64,000 nt of DNA from WHSM01 sp036375165 (GCA_036375165.1 DASUSI010000155.1:62001-126000), one strand, 5' to 3'; counted from the stretch's first letter, positions 9,163-18,967 are shown. Notes: generated by a model not told the origin, from the sequence alone. Program-made: numbers and translations.

Positions 9163-11004
9163 TCAGTGCATCCCGAGACGGTTCTTGAGGGTGTCCAGCT
9201 CAGCCCAGAGCACGGTGGGCAGCTTGTCCCCGAACTTCTCGAACCACTCCTGGATCTGCGGCACCTCGGCCTGCCACTCCTCCGGGTCCACCGCGAGCAC
9301 CGCCTCCACCTGCTCCCGGCCAAGGTCAAGGCCCTCGATGTCCAGGCTGTCCGGTGTGGGCACCCGGCCGATCGGGGTGTCCACCGCCTCGGCACGGCCC
9401 TCGATCCGCTCGATAACCCACTTGAGCACCCGGGAGTTCTCACCAAAGCCCGGCCACAGGAAACGGCCGTCGGAGTCGCGACGGAACCAGTTGACGTAGA
9501 AGATCCGCGGCAGTTTGTCCGCGCCGGCCTTGGCGGCCTTGCCCATCTCGATCCAGTGCCGGAAGTAGTCCCCGGCGTGGTAGCCGATGAACGGCAGCAT
9601 CGCCATCGGGTCCCGGCGTACCACGCCGACCTGCCCGACCGCCGCCGCGGTGGTCTCTGACGACAGAGTGGCCCCCAGGTAGACGCCGTGCGTCCAGTCG
9701 CGGGCCTCGGTCACCAACGGCACCGTGGTCTTGCGGCGACCACCGAACAGGATCGCCGAGATCGGGACGCCCCTGGGATCCTCGTACTCGTCGGCCAGGA
9801 TCGGGCACTGCTTGATCGGGGTGCAGAACCGACTGTTGGGGTGGCTGGACACCTCATCGGAGTCCGGGGTCCAGTCCCGACCCTTCCAGTCGGTGAGGTG
9901 CGCGGGTGGTTCCCCCATACCCTCCCACCAGATGTCACCGTCGTCGGCCAGCGCCACGTTGGTGAAGATCGAATTACCCCGGGCGATGGTACGCATCGCG
10001 TTCGGGTTGGTGGTGTAGTCGGTGCCGGGCGCCACCCCGAACAGCCCGTACTCCGGGTTCACGGCGTACAGCCGACCGTCCTCACCGAACCGCATCCAGG
10101 CGATGTCGTCCCCGAGGGTCTCCACCTTCCAGCCCGGGATGGTGGGCTCCACCATCGCGAGGTTGGTCTTGCCGCACGCCGACGGGAACGCCGCGGCGAC
10201 GTAGTAGACGCGCTGCTGCGGAGAGGTCAGCTTCAGGATGAGCATGTGCTCGGCCATCCAGCCCTCGTCGCGTCCCATCACGCTGGCGATCCGCAACGAG
10301 TAGCACTTCTTGCCGAGCAGCGAGTTGCCGCCGTACCCGGACCCGAAGCTCCAGATTTCGCGGGTCTCCGGAAAATGCGAGATGAACTTCGTCTGATTGC
10401 ACGGCCAGGGAACATCGGAACCAGGCCCCGCGCCGTCCGGCAATGGCGCGCCGACCGAGTGCAGGCAGGGAACGAAGTCCGCGTCCGTGCCCATCCTCTC
10501 CAGCACCGCGATACCCATCCGGGTCATGATCCGCATGCTGGCGACCACGTACGCCGAGTCGGTGATCTCCACGCCGAACATCGGCTGTTCCGCGGTGAGC
10601 GGGCCCATGCAGAACGGGATCACATACATGGTGCGTCCCCGCATGCAGCCCCGGTAGAGCTCGGTCAGGGTCTGCTTCATCTCCGCGGGCGCCATCCAGT
10701 TGTTGGTGGGGCCGGCGTCTTCGGGGTCCACCGAACAGATGAAGGTACGCTCCTCGACCCGTGCCACGTCGCTGGGGTCGGTACGGGCCCAGAACGAGTT
10801 GGGCTTCCTGTCGTCGTTGAGCCGGACCAGCGTGCCGGCCTCGACCAGCTCGTCGGTGAGGCGAGTCCATTCCGCGTCAGATCCGTCGCACCAGACCACC
10901 CGGTCCGGAGTGGTGAGCTCGGCTACTTCACGTACCCAGGCAAGCAGCCGGGGGTGCCTGGTCGGGGCTGCGTCCAATCCTGGGACGGTGGCCGGAGCAC
11001 TCAT
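9163..11004 (-). CDS. pckG: Phosphoenolpyruvate carboxykinase (GTP)
   Basis: A 613-residue GTP-dependent PEPCK, converting oxaloacetate and GTP to PEP, GDP and CO2 at the entry to gluconeogenesis. The P-loop AAFPSACGKTNLAM contains the reactive Cys of the GTP family, and FGGRRKTTVPLV and FLWPGFGENSRVLKW are diagnostic. CAAGGAG precedes the ATG at 11004. The gene follows a roughly 300-base leader that holds a CRP-like dyad (11186-11201), consistent with carbon-source control. Confidence 0.98.
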   Translation of the reverse strand: MSAPATVPGLDAAPTRHPRLLAWVREVAELTTPDRVVWCDGSDAEWTRLTDELVEAGTLVRLNDDRKPNSFWARTDPSDVARVEERTFICSVDPEDAGPTNNWMAPAEMKQTLTELYRGCMRGRTMYVIPFCMGPLTAEQPMFGVEITDSAYVVASMRIMTRMGIAVLERMGTDADFVPCLHSVGAPLPDGAGPGSDVPWPCNQTKFISHFPETREIWSFGSGYGGNSLLGKKCYSLRIASVMGRDEGWMAEHMLILKLTSPQQRVYYVAAAFPSACGKTNLAMVEPTIPGWKVETLGDDIAWMRFGEDGRLYAVNPEYGLFGVAPGTDYTTNPNAMRTIARGNSIFTNVALADDGDIWWEGMGEPPAHLTDWKGRDWTPDSDEVSSHPNSRFCTPIKQCPILADEYEDPRGVPISAILFGGRRKTTVPLVTEARDWTHGVYLGATLSSETTAAAVGQVGVVRRDPMAMLPFIGYHAGDYFRHWIEMGKAAKAGADKLPRIFYVNWFRRDSDGRFLWPGFGENSRVLKWVIERIEGRAEAVDTPIGRVPTPDSLDIEGLDLGREQVEAVLAVDPEEWQAEVPQIQEWFEKFGDKLPTVLWAELDTLKNRLGMH

Positions 11005-11185
11005 GTCGCATCTCCTTGAAGGTCAACGCCGGCCGGCCTGGACGACCGGCTGAGATCCGCACGCACCGGGGTGCGCGCCAGGCACGGTGGCACCCCTGAG
11101 TGCGCAGCGGGTGTCCCACACCACGGGAATACCGGGGGGTGGCCTCAGCGTAAACCTGCACGAGATACGCAGCACCTCGCACCCT

Positions 11186-11201
11186 TGTGAAGAAATGCAC
11201 A
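11186..11201. promoter_or_regulatory. CRP/GlxR-like binding site upstream of pckG
   Basis: TGTGA-N6-GCACA matches the actinobacterial CRP/GlxR consensus TGTGA-N6-TCACA at nine of ten positions. It lies about 180 bases before the pckG start inside a slightly larger dyad, CTTGTG-N8-CACAAG (11184-11203). Known CRP/GlxR proteins control gluconeogenic genes, so the placement makes sense. Binding is inferred. Confidence 0.45.
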
Positions 11202-11285
11202 AGCCGGAAGACTTTGCGTATCGGTGCGTAGTACCAGGTAGTAGCGCGCATCCGGACCCAGTTCCACGCAATATCTTGCAGTCGA

Positions 11286-11311
11286 GCGGTGCCCGCCGCA
11301 GCGGGCACCGC
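11286..11311 (-). terminator. Perfect 11-bp stem hairpin after the 11330-11920 gene
   Basis: GCGGTGCCCGC (11286-11296) pairs without mismatch with 11301-11311 around a CGCA loop. It starts 19 bases past the stop of the upstream gene and before the pckG leader. No T-run follows, which is usual in high-GC actinobacteria. Confidence 0.6.
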
Positions 11312-11329
11312 CGCCGCGCCATCCCGGCT

Positions 11330-11920
11330 CTACTGGCCCTGCGGACCGCGTCGGCGCAACTCGTCAACGGACGCCATGGCCTCCCGCAGATCGCGCAACC
11401 AGCTCTCGGTGTGCTGGCCGACCAGCCGGACGCACCAGGCCAGCGCGTCTGACCGGGACCGTGCCACCCCGGCATCCACCAGGGTGTCCAGCACCTGGCG
11501 CTCCGGTTGCCGGAGTCGGGTCATCACCGGCACCGACTGGTTGGTGAACAGTTCGCGGCTGTTTCCGGACTCCGCGCCCCAGCTCACCTGCCGGCCGAAC
11601 CTGTGCTCGGCCTGCTGGGCGATCTCGATCCGCTTGCCACGGGTCTCCTCACGGAACCGCGCGATCCGCCCCTGCTCGGCGGCGGACCGCTCCGCCTCGC
11701 TCGCGTCGTCCGAGACATCGGGCTCGGGCAACCGCCCAATCACCAGGACCTCGTCACGGTCCACTGTCACCGTCGGGGGTTCCACGTACCAGTCCTCGGG
11801 AAGTCGGCCCAGCAGCCATGCCTTGGCGTCCTCAGCCGGTGGCAGGTCCGCCTGCATCCAGCCGCCACCCCGCGCCCGCCAGCCACCGGCCCACGGGCCG
11901 GGTCCACGCCGTCCTCGCAT
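11330..11920 (-). CDS. Conserved hypothetical protein
   Basis: A 196-residue soluble protein with no membrane segment. It opens with a Gly/Arg/Trp-rich stretch, has a central acidic/basic helical region (EAERSAAEQGRIARFREETRG), and a C-terminal helical part with LDTLVDAGVARSRSDALAWC that looks like a ribbon-helix-helix or short DNA/protein-binding helix pair. The start is supported by GGAGGA eight bases before ATG 11920. I do not recognise a characterised family. Codon use is typical of the window. Confidence 0.7.
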   Translation of the reverse strand: MRGRRGPGPWAGGWRARGGGWMQADLPPAEDAKAWLLGRLPEDWYVEPPTVTVDRDEVLVIGRLPEPDVSDDASEAERSAAEQGRIARFREETRGKRIEIAQQAEHRFGRQVSWGAESGNSRELFTNQSVPVMTRLRQPERQVLDTLVDAGVARSRSDALAWCVRLVGQHTESWLRDLREAMASVDELRRRGPQGQ

Positions 11921-12078
11921 CGTTCCTCCAGTGTTAGGTCGTCATCCTGATTACAGCATTACACGCCGTCTTGGACAGCGACCACTGATCCATGGGCAGA
12001 CGGACCCGCGCCGATCGGCGGACGACACTCCAGTCGCCCGCGGCGGGGGTTCGAGAGGGGCTGACCGGCCGAGAGACG

Positions 12079-14067
12079 TCAGGGACTGACCCGGACCCCA
12101 ACCCGCCGTGCCAGGTCCTCGGAGTCGGCTGTGGGCCGGTCGCACGCGAAGTCGCGACACACGTACGCCGCCGGGGCGCCGTCCAGGTAGCGTCGGTGCG
12201 CCAGCAACGGCACGCCCGGAGCGTCTGGTTCCCCAGCCACCACCACGGTGCCCGGCGAGGTGCCCTGCCAGGCGTTCCGTACCAGAGGGTCGTCCTGCGG
12301 GTCCGGGGTGACGACCGCGATCTCCAACGGTCCGGCGAGCAGCGCCTCGCCGACCCCGGCCGCCCAGCCGGCGAACCGGATATGGCGCGGCAGCAGGTTG
12401 CCCACCCCGGCGAGCGCCTGTTCCGCCGCCTGCCGATGCCGCCCGGAACCAGCCAGGGCCGCGTAGCTGGTCAGTGCGCCCGCGAGCGCGGTCACCCCCG
12501 ACGGGGTGGCATTGTCCGCAGGATCAGCCGGCCTGGTCAGCAGCCGTTCGGCGTCGTCAGCCGTGTCGTAGAAACCGCCCTCGGGAGCGGTGAACCGCTG
12601 TAGCGCGGTGTCCAGCAACTCCCCGGCCAGCCGCAGCCAACGCCCGTCGGCGGTGAGCTGGTGGACCGCACAGAACGCCTCGGCCACCGCGCCGTAGTCC
12701 TCCAGGACCCCGGCCGGCTCCCCGACCCGGCCGTCCCGGGAGATCCGGCGCAGCCGCCCGCCTTGCAGGTGCAGGTCCGCCAGCAGCTCGGCGGCCCGCA
12801 CCGCGGCCACGGATGCCTCCGGGTGGGGCGTCAGCACCTGAGAGAACTCCACCAGAGCGGTGATCGCGAGCCCGTTCCAGGCCGCCACCACCTTGTCGTC
12901 CCGCGCCGGTTGGGGCCGAGCGTCACGGAGGCCGAGCAGCCGCTCCCGCAGGCTCGCCCAGCGCACCGGCTCGTCCGGGTCGGCGGGGAGCTGCAAAACG
13001 CTCGTGCCATGCTCGAAGGTCCCCTTGGGGGTGACAGCCAGCAGGGTCGCCGCCCAGGCCCCGTCGGCCTCACCCAGCGCCTCACGGAGCTGCGCCGGGG
13101 TCCACACGTATGTGGCACCCTCCGCTCCCTCGGTGTCGGCGTCGAGCGCCGAGGCGAACCCACCCTCCGGGGTGGCGAGGTCACGAAGCAGGAATCCGGC
13201 CGTCTCCTCGGCTACCCGACGGGCCAGGGAGTCCCCGGTGGCCCGCCACAGGTCGGTGTAGACCCGCAGCAGCAGAGCGTTGTCGTACAACATCTTCTCG
13301 AAGTGCGGCACCACCCAGCGGGAGTCGACGCTGTACCGCGCGAAGCCCCCGGCGAGCTGGTCGTACATGCCGCCCCGGGCCATCCGCCCGCAGGTGTGGC
13401 GCACCACCTGAAGGCTTCGTTCCGAACCGGTACGGGCGTGGTGGCGTAACAGGAACTCCAGGCACATGCTGGGCGGGAACTTCGGCGCCACGCCGAATCC
13501 CCCGTGTACCGGGTCGTACTCGGAATGCAGTGTCGCCGCGGCGGCATCGAGCAGGTCCGCGGCCAGCGGCGTGGCGGTGGCGGCCGGTCGCAGCTTCTCC
13601 AGGGCCGCGCTGACCGCCTGTCCCTGTCGCAGCACCGCGTCCCGCTGTTCCCGCCAGGCCTGGCCGATCGCGGTCACCAGCCGGCTGAAGTTCGACTTCG
13701 GGAAGTACGTGCCGCAGAAGAACGGCTCGCCGTCCGGGGTGGCGAACACCGTCATCGGCCAGCCGCCCTGCCCGGTCATCGCCTGAGTGGCGGCCATGTA
13801 GACCGCGTCAACGTCGGGACGCTCCTCCCGGTCGACCTTCACAGGCACGGTGTGCTCGTTGAGCAACCGCGCCACCTCGTCGTCCTCGAACGACTCGTGT
13901 GCCATCACGTGGCACCAGTGACAGGCGGCGTAGCCGACGGAGATCAGCAGAGGTACGTCCCGGCGCCGCGCCTCGGCGAAGGCGTCCGGCCCCCACTGCC
14001 ACCAGTCGACCGGGTTGTCCGCGTGCTGCCTGAGATACGGCGACATGGCGTCGGCCAGGCGGTTCAT
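12079..14067 (-). CDS. DUF255/thioredoxin-domain protein (YyaL family)
   Basis: A 662-residue protein with an N-terminal thioredoxin-like domain (about residues 1-165) carrying YAACHWCHVMAHESF (a CxxC pair), preceded by the family start MSPYLRQHADNPVDWWQW. The rest is an alpha/alpha-toroid region like N-acyl-glucosamine epimerases. The biochemical function of the family is not established. M. tuberculosis Rv1084 is a neighbour-conserved homologue. Codon 207 is TTA (13447-13449), so full translation needs tRNA-Leu(UAA). Confidence 0.92.
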   Translation of the reverse strand: MNRLADAMSPYLRQHADNPVDWWQWGPDAFAEARRRDVPLLISVGYAACHWCHVMAHESFEDDEVARLLNEHTVPVKVDREERPDVDAVYMAATQAMTGQGGWPMTVFATPDGEPFFCGTYFPKSNFSRLVTAIGQAWREQRDAVLRQGQAVSAALEKLRPAATATPLAADLLDAAAATLHSEYDPVHGGFGVAPKFPPSMCLEFLLRHHARTGSERSLQVVRHTCGRMARGGMYDQLAGGFARYSVDSRWVVPHFEKMLYDNALLLRVYTDLWRATGDSLARRVAEETAGFLLRDLATPEGGFASALDADTEGAEGATYVWTPAQLREALGEADGAWAATLLAVTPKGTFEHGTSVLQLPADPDEPVRWASLRERLLGLRDARPQPARDDKVVAAWNGLAITALVEFSQVLTPHPEASVAAVRAAELLADLHLQGGRLRRISRDGRVGEPAGVLEDYGAVAEAFCAVHQLTADGRWLRLAGELLDTALQRFTAPEGGFYDTADDAERLLTRPADPADNATPSGVTALAGALTSYAALAGSGRHRQAAEQALAGVGNLLPRHIRFAGWAAGVGEALLAGPLEIAVVTPDPQDDPLVRNAWQGTSPGTVVVAGEPDAPGVPLLAHRRYLDGAPAAYVCRDFACDRPTADSEDLARRVGVRVSP

Positions 14068-14141
14068 CCCGCCATCGTCACACAGTCAACCCGCCGGGCA
14101 CGAGGCGCACCGGTGGCCGGCTGGATCTGACCGGCCCGGGG

Positions 14142-16682
14142 TCAGTCGCCGTGTGCCCCCCGGGCGAGCCGGATCACCTGAGCGCCGCGGGCCTGTGCGG
14201 CGTTCACCAGGGTCCACAGCACGCGGCTGGTCTTCTCCGCCGGCATGGGGGCGAAGAAGTGGTAGCCCTGGGCGGCGTCGCACCCCATCTCGACGAGCGC
14301 CAGCCGCTGTTCGGCGGTCTCCACGCCCTCGGCGACGGTGCGCAGGTTCAGCGAGCGGGCCAGCTCCACGGTGGAACGCACGATGGCCCGCGCCTCCGGT
14401 GAGTCCACCATCTTGGCGACGAACGCCCGGTCCACCTTCACCTCGTGCACCGGGAACCGGGCGAGGAACGTGAGAGACGAGTAGCCGGTGCCGAAGTCGT
14501 CCACCGCGATCTGGGTCCCGATCTCGCGGAGCGCGGCGAGCACGTCGTCAATGACGTCCAGTTCGGTCATCATCACGGTCTCGGTGATCTCCAGCACCAG
14601 GCGTTCCGGCGCCACCTTGTGCCGCCCGAGCAGTTCCGCGATGTCTACGGGCAGTCGCCGGTCCAGCAGGCTGCGCGCTGACAGGTTCACGGCCACCGGC
14701 ACGTCCAGCCCTTCCTCCGACCAGGAGGCGGCGAGCCGCAGAGCACGGTCCACCACGTACCGGGTGAACGGCGCCACCAGCTCGCTCTGCTCGACCACTC
14801 CGATGAAGTCCGCCGGCAGCAGCAGACCACGCCGTGGGTGATGCCAGCGCACCAGCACCTCAGCACCCACCGGTGCTCCGGTGGCCAGGTCGACCGCGGG
14901 CTGCAGTTCGAGCACCAACTGGTCGTCGACCTGGAGCGCCTCGCGCAGTTCTGCGGCGAGCGCCAGCCGGTCGGTGCTCGCCGCGTCACGGCTGGCGTCG
15001 TACCCGGCGACCACCTGGCCGCTGCGCTTCGCCTGGTACATCGCCACGTCGGCGCGGCGCAGCAGCTCGGTCATGTCGCAGGTACCGGCCGGAACGGTGA
15101 CCACCCCGACGGAGGCCTCCATGGACAGCGCCACGCCCGCCACCTCCGTCGGACTGGCCAGGGTGCTCGCCAGTGCCCGGCCGCGGGCCGCGGCCTGCTC
15201 CACCGGGGAGGCACCCTCCGCCGGCAGCGCCGGGATCACCACCGCGAACTCGTCCCCGCCGAGCCGGGCGAGTAGTTCGCCCGGTTCCACAGCCTCGGCC
15301 AGCCGCTGCGCGGTGCGCTGCAGCACCTGGTCACCGGCGGCGTGACCGAGCGCGTCGTTGACGTCCTTGAAGCGGTTGAGATCCATCAGCAGCAACGCGA
15401 CGTGGCTGGCGGGTTCGGGGCCGGCCAGAGAACGCAACGCCGACTCCCCGTACTCCAGCAGCCGGATCCGGTTGGCAAGACCGGTCAACGGATCATGCGC
15501 CGCCTCGTACGCCTTGCGTTCCACCATGTCACGCAGCTCGGCGTGGGCGGCGGCGTTCTGCAGTGCGGCACCCAACACGTCGGCGAACGTCGACAACGCC
15601 AGATGTTCCCGCTGCCTGAGCCGGACCGGATGCTGGAATCGCAGCCGCAGCTCGCCCACCGGCTCCCCGGCACCTGACAGGGCGCGGGTCACCAGATGGC
15701 CGTTGCGACAGCTCTCCGGCACCGCCGTGCCGCCGCTCTCCACCAGCTCGCCACCCGGGGTGCCGATGACGGTACAGGCGGGCCGCAGGCACGTGATCTC
15801 CACCGCGTCAGGCGAGAACAGCCGGGAGGCGCTGCGCAACGCCGCCGCCAGCACCTCACGCCGGTCGAGCAGGTTCACCCGGTGAGTGGCAGCCGCCAGT
15901 TCCTGCCACGCCCGGCGTTCCTCGACGGCCCGCAGCCGAGCCTTGTAGGTCTCGTTGAGCAGCCACAGCAAGGGCGGTACGGCCACCAGCCACCTGATGT
16001 CGGTGATCCCCAGCGAGACCACCAGCAGGCCCACCGCCACGTTTCCGACCAGCATCAACGTGGTGACCCCGACACCGCGGGTCACCACCGCGGAGAACCG
16101 GCTGCCGCTCGCCGCGGCCACCGCGCCGGACGCCAACACGGTGGTCAGCGCGACGTACCCGACCACGGCGAGGCAGACAGTCGCGGCGATCCGGGGGGTG
16201 AGTGGGGTGAGCCTGCCCAGGCCACCAACCACCGCCACCGTGGCCGCGACCGCCGCGGCGAGCCCGTGTCCGGCCGAGTTGTAGACAGCCTTGACAGAGG
16301 ATGCCCTGGTGAGAAGTTGACTGACCAGAACGCCGACCATGACCGTAGCCGGGATCCAGGCAGGTTGCACCAACCCGAAGATGACTACCAGGGCCGCCTC
16401 ACCCCAGGCGAACATGAAACGCTCGCTGCCGATGCGTAGTCGCAGTGTCACCGTTTTGGCGACGACGACCAGTCCCACGGCGGTGAACAGCCGGAGCGGG
16501 TTCGGAAACGGAGCGGCCAACGCGGCGGAGCCGGCAACCACCATCGTCCCCGCCACCACCACCCAGACGACCCAGCGCCGCAACCGTGCCGGGAGTGGGA
16601 CCAGAGGATTCCGGAACGTTCTCAACCCGCCACCCCCGTGCCGACATCGGGTGCCGCCTCGGCAACGCCGGGACCGCCGCAT
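14142..16682 (-). CDS. Membrane GGDEF-EAL protein (c-di-GMP turnover)
   Basis: A protein of up to 846 residues with an N-terminal block of about eight membrane segments (roughly residues 35-250), a GAF-like region, a GGDEF domain and a C-terminal EAL domain. The diguanylate cyclase active site LGGDEF is intact, but the RxxD inhibitory site is absent (EPGE at that place). The EAL motif reads EVL with the metal-binding Glu kept, and DDFGTGYSS is present, so phosphodiesterase activity is plausible. The start is uncertain: ATG 16682 lacks a ribosome site, and TTG 16625 follows a G-rich stretch. Confidence 0.9.
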   Translation of the reverse strand: MRRSRRCRGGTRCRHGGGGLRTFRNPLVPLPARLRRWVVWVVVAGTMVVAGSAALAAPFPNPLRLFTAVGLVVVAKTVTLRLRIGSERFMFAWGEAALVVIFGLVQPAWIPATVMVGVLVSQLLTRASSVKAVYNSAGHGLAAAVAATVAVVGGLGRLTPLTPRIAATVCLAVVGYVALTTVLASGAVAAASGSRFSAVVTRGVGVTTLMLVGNVAVGLLVVSLGITDIRWLVAVPPLLWLLNETYKARLRAVEERRAWQELAAATHRVNLLDRREVLAAALRSASRLFSPDAVEITCLRPACTVIGTPGGELVESGGTAVPESCRNGHLVTRALSGAGEPVGELRLRFQHPVRLRQREHLALSTFADVLGAALQNAAAHAELRDMVERKAYEAAHDPLTGLANRIRLLEYGESALRSLAGPEPASHVALLLMDLNRFKDVNDALGHAAGDQVLQRTAQRLAEAVEPGELLARLGGDEFAVVIPALPAEGASPVEQAAARGRALASTLASPTEVAGVALSMEASVGVVTVPAGTCDMTELLRRADVAMYQAKRSGQVVAGYDASRDAASTDRLALAAELREALQVDDQLVLELQPAVDLATGAPVGAEVLVRWHHPRRGLLLPADFIGVVEQSELVAPFTRYVVDRALRLAASWSEEGLDVPVAVNLSARSLLDRRLPVDIAELLGRHKVAPERLVLEITETVMMTELDVIDDVLAALREIGTQIAVDDFGTGYSSLTFLARFPVHEVKVDRAFVAKMVDSPEARAIVRSTVELARSLNLRTVAEGVETAEQRLALVEMGCDAAQGYHFFAPMPAEKTSRVLWTLVNAAQARGAQVIRLARGAHGD

Positions 16683-17062
16683 GACGGCCCGGCCGGGAGA
16701 CGCCCCGGCGGACGCATGGACGACCCGCGCCGAGGCCCCCTCATCGTCTTTCCCGGGTCAGGCACTCCATCAGCCCCAGTGGTTGTCGCGCATCGGTCAG
16801 CACCCCCTCTCTCCCGATCGGAGGGAGGGCACGCTTCACAGCACGTGGAAACACGGGTGTTCAGAATGCCGGGAAATCGACCCGGAGACCAGAGGGCTCC
16901 CACCAGCCGCACCAGGGACATGGTTTCAGGGCCAGTGGGCACAGGGTCGGAAGTCACACCAAGTCGCCGGACGGATACCCGATGCCGCCAAAGACTCCGT
17001 GGCCGTCGTGGCGTCCCGCCGGACGCGCGAACCCGGCACACCACGGTGACCCTCACGGGGGA
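16683..17062. other. Gene-free stretch upstream of the GGDEF-EAL gene
   Basis: About 380 bases with no convincing coding signal on either strand: competing frames lack ribosome binding sites and their composition is irregular. It presumably holds the promoter of the GGDEF-EAL gene and the 3' end of the next unit. No tRNA or recognisable riboswitch was seen. Confidence 0.4.
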
Positions 17063-17347
17063 CTAGGGCCCTTCCGGAGTGGTTGCCGACCGCCCGCCGG
17101 GATCCCGGTCATCCCCGTCGTCCGCGCCCTCGGACGGGAAGCGGTCCGGCAGCCGGCGCAGCCGGCTGTTCATATTGCGGATCAGCAGTACGGTCGCGAT
17201 TGCGAGCAGCAGGATGATGAACAACCCGAGTGGACCGGCCAACCCGCCGGACCGGGTGTCACCGAAATTGTTTGGCTCATCCGCGACCACCACCGGATCG
17301 GCCAGCACTGATGCCCCGACCAGCAGCGTCGCTACGTCGAGCACCAC
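17063..17347 (-). CDS. Small single-pass membrane protein beside mca
   Basis: A 94-residue protein with a signal-like N-terminus (LLVGASVLADPVVVA), one strong membrane helix near the middle (LGLFIILLLAIATVLLIR), and a short cytoplasmic tail starting NMNSRLRRLP that ends in Asp/Gly-rich sequence. The arrangement matches the small protein next to mca in many actinobacteria (Rv1083 position). GTG 17347 preceded by GGGAG is preferred over the ATG at 17374. Function unknown. Confidence 0.7.
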   Translation of the reverse strand: MVLDVATLLVGASVLADPVVVADEPNNFGDTRSGGLAGPLGLFIILLLAIATVLLIRNMNSRLRRLPDRFPSEGADDGDDRDPGGRSATTPEGP

Positions 17348-17473
17348 CCGATCACTCTCCCGAGGCCGCCCCACTCCGCGCGAACTGCCTACACGGTACG
17401 CGCAATCGGAGCGCGACGCGCCATCGGTACGGGTACGAGCACACCGACGCGGACAGCGGACCTGGCCGGACCC

Positions 17474-18364
17474 TCAGTCAGACACCCTCCCCGGCACGCC
17501 AGCGAACAGGTCATCCTCTTCGGGAATCGTTTCCACCAGGGACTTCACCAGTTGGTAGTCCTCCGTCGGCCAAGCGCGACGTTGCACCTCCAACGGCACC
17601 GCGAACCAACTGCCGTCCGGGTCCACCTGCGTGGCGTGGGCGCGCAGCGCCGCGTTCCGGAGGTGGAAATAGTCGCCGCACGGCACGCGGGTGGTGATCC
17701 GGTCACTGTTGTCCCAGGAGCCCTCCATCCGGTCCAGCCACTCCAGGTACGGCGACTCCAGCCCGGCGGCCAGCATCGCCTCGTGCAGCGCCAGGATCCG
17801 GACCCGGGAGAAGGAAATCTGGTAGTAGAGCTTCAGTGGCTGCCACGGCTCGCCGAACTCCCGGTACCGGTCCGGGGCGCCAGCCGCATCGAAGGCCTCC
17901 ACACTCACCCGGTGACACATGATGTGGTCCGGGTGTGGGTAGCCGCCGTTCTCGTCGTACGTGGTCACCACGTGGGGCCGGTACTCGCGCATCAGCCGGA
18001 CCAGCGGTGCCGCCGCCACCTCGATCGGTTCCCGGGCGAAGGCGTCCTCCGGCAGTTTGTCGATGTGGTCGCCCTCGTTGTATCCCTCCACGTACCCGGA
18101 ATCGGTGAAACCGAGCCAGGCCTGCCGGACCCCGAGGATCTCGCGTGCCTGTTCCATCTCCCGACGCCGGATCTCCGGGAGTTCGCGCCACACCTCCGGC
18201 CGATCCATCTTCGGGTTCAGCACGTCGCCGCGCTCTCCGCCGGTACAGGTGACCACCAGGACATCGACACCTTCCGCGACGTACCGCGCCATCGTGGCCG
18301 CACCCTTGCTCGATTCGTCGTCCGGGTGGGCGTGCACCGCCATCAAGCGCAACTTGTCCGCCAC
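17474..18364 (-). CDS. mca: Mycothiol S-conjugate amidase
   Basis: A 296-residue zinc amidase of the MshB/Mca family that cleaves mycothiol-toxin conjugates to release mercapturic acids for export. The zinc site is set by AVHAHPDDESSKGA (His, Asp) and GGYPHPDHIMCHR. The C-terminal half is of Mca type rather than MshB. It shows that the host makes mycothiol and so is an actinobacterium. It lies divergent from DUF4307 and greA, the conserved arrangement in the phylum. Confidence 0.95.
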   Translation of the reverse strand: MADKLRLMAVHAHPDDESSKGAATMARYVAEGVDVLVVTCTGGERGDVLNPKMDRPEVWRELPEIRRREMEQAREILGVRQAWLGFTDSGYVEGYNEGDHIDKLPEDAFAREPIEVAAAPLVRLMREYRPHVVTTYDENGGYPHPDHIMCHRVSVEAFDAAGAPDRYREFGEPWQPLKLYYQISFSRVRILALHEAMLAAGLESPYLEWLDRMEGSWDNSDRITTRVPCGDYFHLRNAALRAHATQVDPDGSWFAVPLEVQRRAWPTEDYQLVKSLVETIPEEDDLFAGVPGRVSD

Positions 18365-18532
18365 TCAAGAACTCCTTCAGACTCCGGGTAGCGTTCGGAC
18401 GTCAGTCTTACCTGCCCAACCTAGCGACGGCTCGCGATATGCCGGCAGTCCGGATTCCGGGGTGCGGCACCGGGAATCGGATACCGGCATGACAGTCTGA
18501 GCAGATCCGTATGGACCACCACGAGGACCGAC

Positions 18533-18967
18533 ATGGCAATCAGCGAGCTGACCCCCCGGTTCCCCCAGGGGCGGTACGGACGCCGACGGGAGCCGCGCAG
18601 TACCCCGCGGTGGCTGGTGGCACTGCTCATGGCAGGGGTGATCGCGGTGGGGTTGGCGATCTCGGTACAGCTCTACCGTCAGTACGGGGACCCCGAGTAC
18701 CGGCCGGCGGTACTCGCCTTTCAGATCGGCGAGGGCGCCGCTGAAGGTACGGTGACGATCCGGTTCCAGGTGTTCAAGCCGGGTGGCGAGCCCGCCACCT
18801 GCATCGTCCGGGCGCGAGCCACCAACGGTGAGGAGGTCGGCCGGGCGGAGGTGGACATTCCGGGCGGGAACCCGGACGGTGACAGCGTCACGGTCACGTA
18901 CACTCTCGCCACCAGTCGGGAACCCGTGACCGGTGAGGTGGTCGGCTGCGCGCCGGCCGGGGCCTAG
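18533..18967 (+). CDS. DUF4307 membrane protein
   Basis: A 144-residue protein with an Arg-rich cytoplasmic head, one membrane helix (about residues 29-48) and an extracytoplasmic beta-rich domain containing CIVRARATNGEEVG. It matches the DUF4307 family found between mca and greA in actinobacteria. Function unknown. The small size and single anchor suggest an accessory envelope protein. Confidence 0.85.
   Translation: MAISELTPRFPQGRYGRRREPRSTPRWLVALLMAGVIAVGLAISVQLYRQYGDPEYRPAVLAFQIGEGAAEGTVTIRFQVFKPGGEPATCIVRARATNGEEVGRAEVDIPGGNPDGDSVTVTYTLATSREPVTGEVVGCAPAGA

Larger units (their letters stand above)
11005..11329 (-). promoter_or_regulatory. Promoter/leader region of pckG
   Basis: A 325-base gene-free stretch upstream of pckG. 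It contains a CRP-like dyad at 11186-11201 and, at its far end, a hairpin that closes the preceding gene. No small ORF with a convincing ribosome binding site was seen. Confidence 0.5.
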
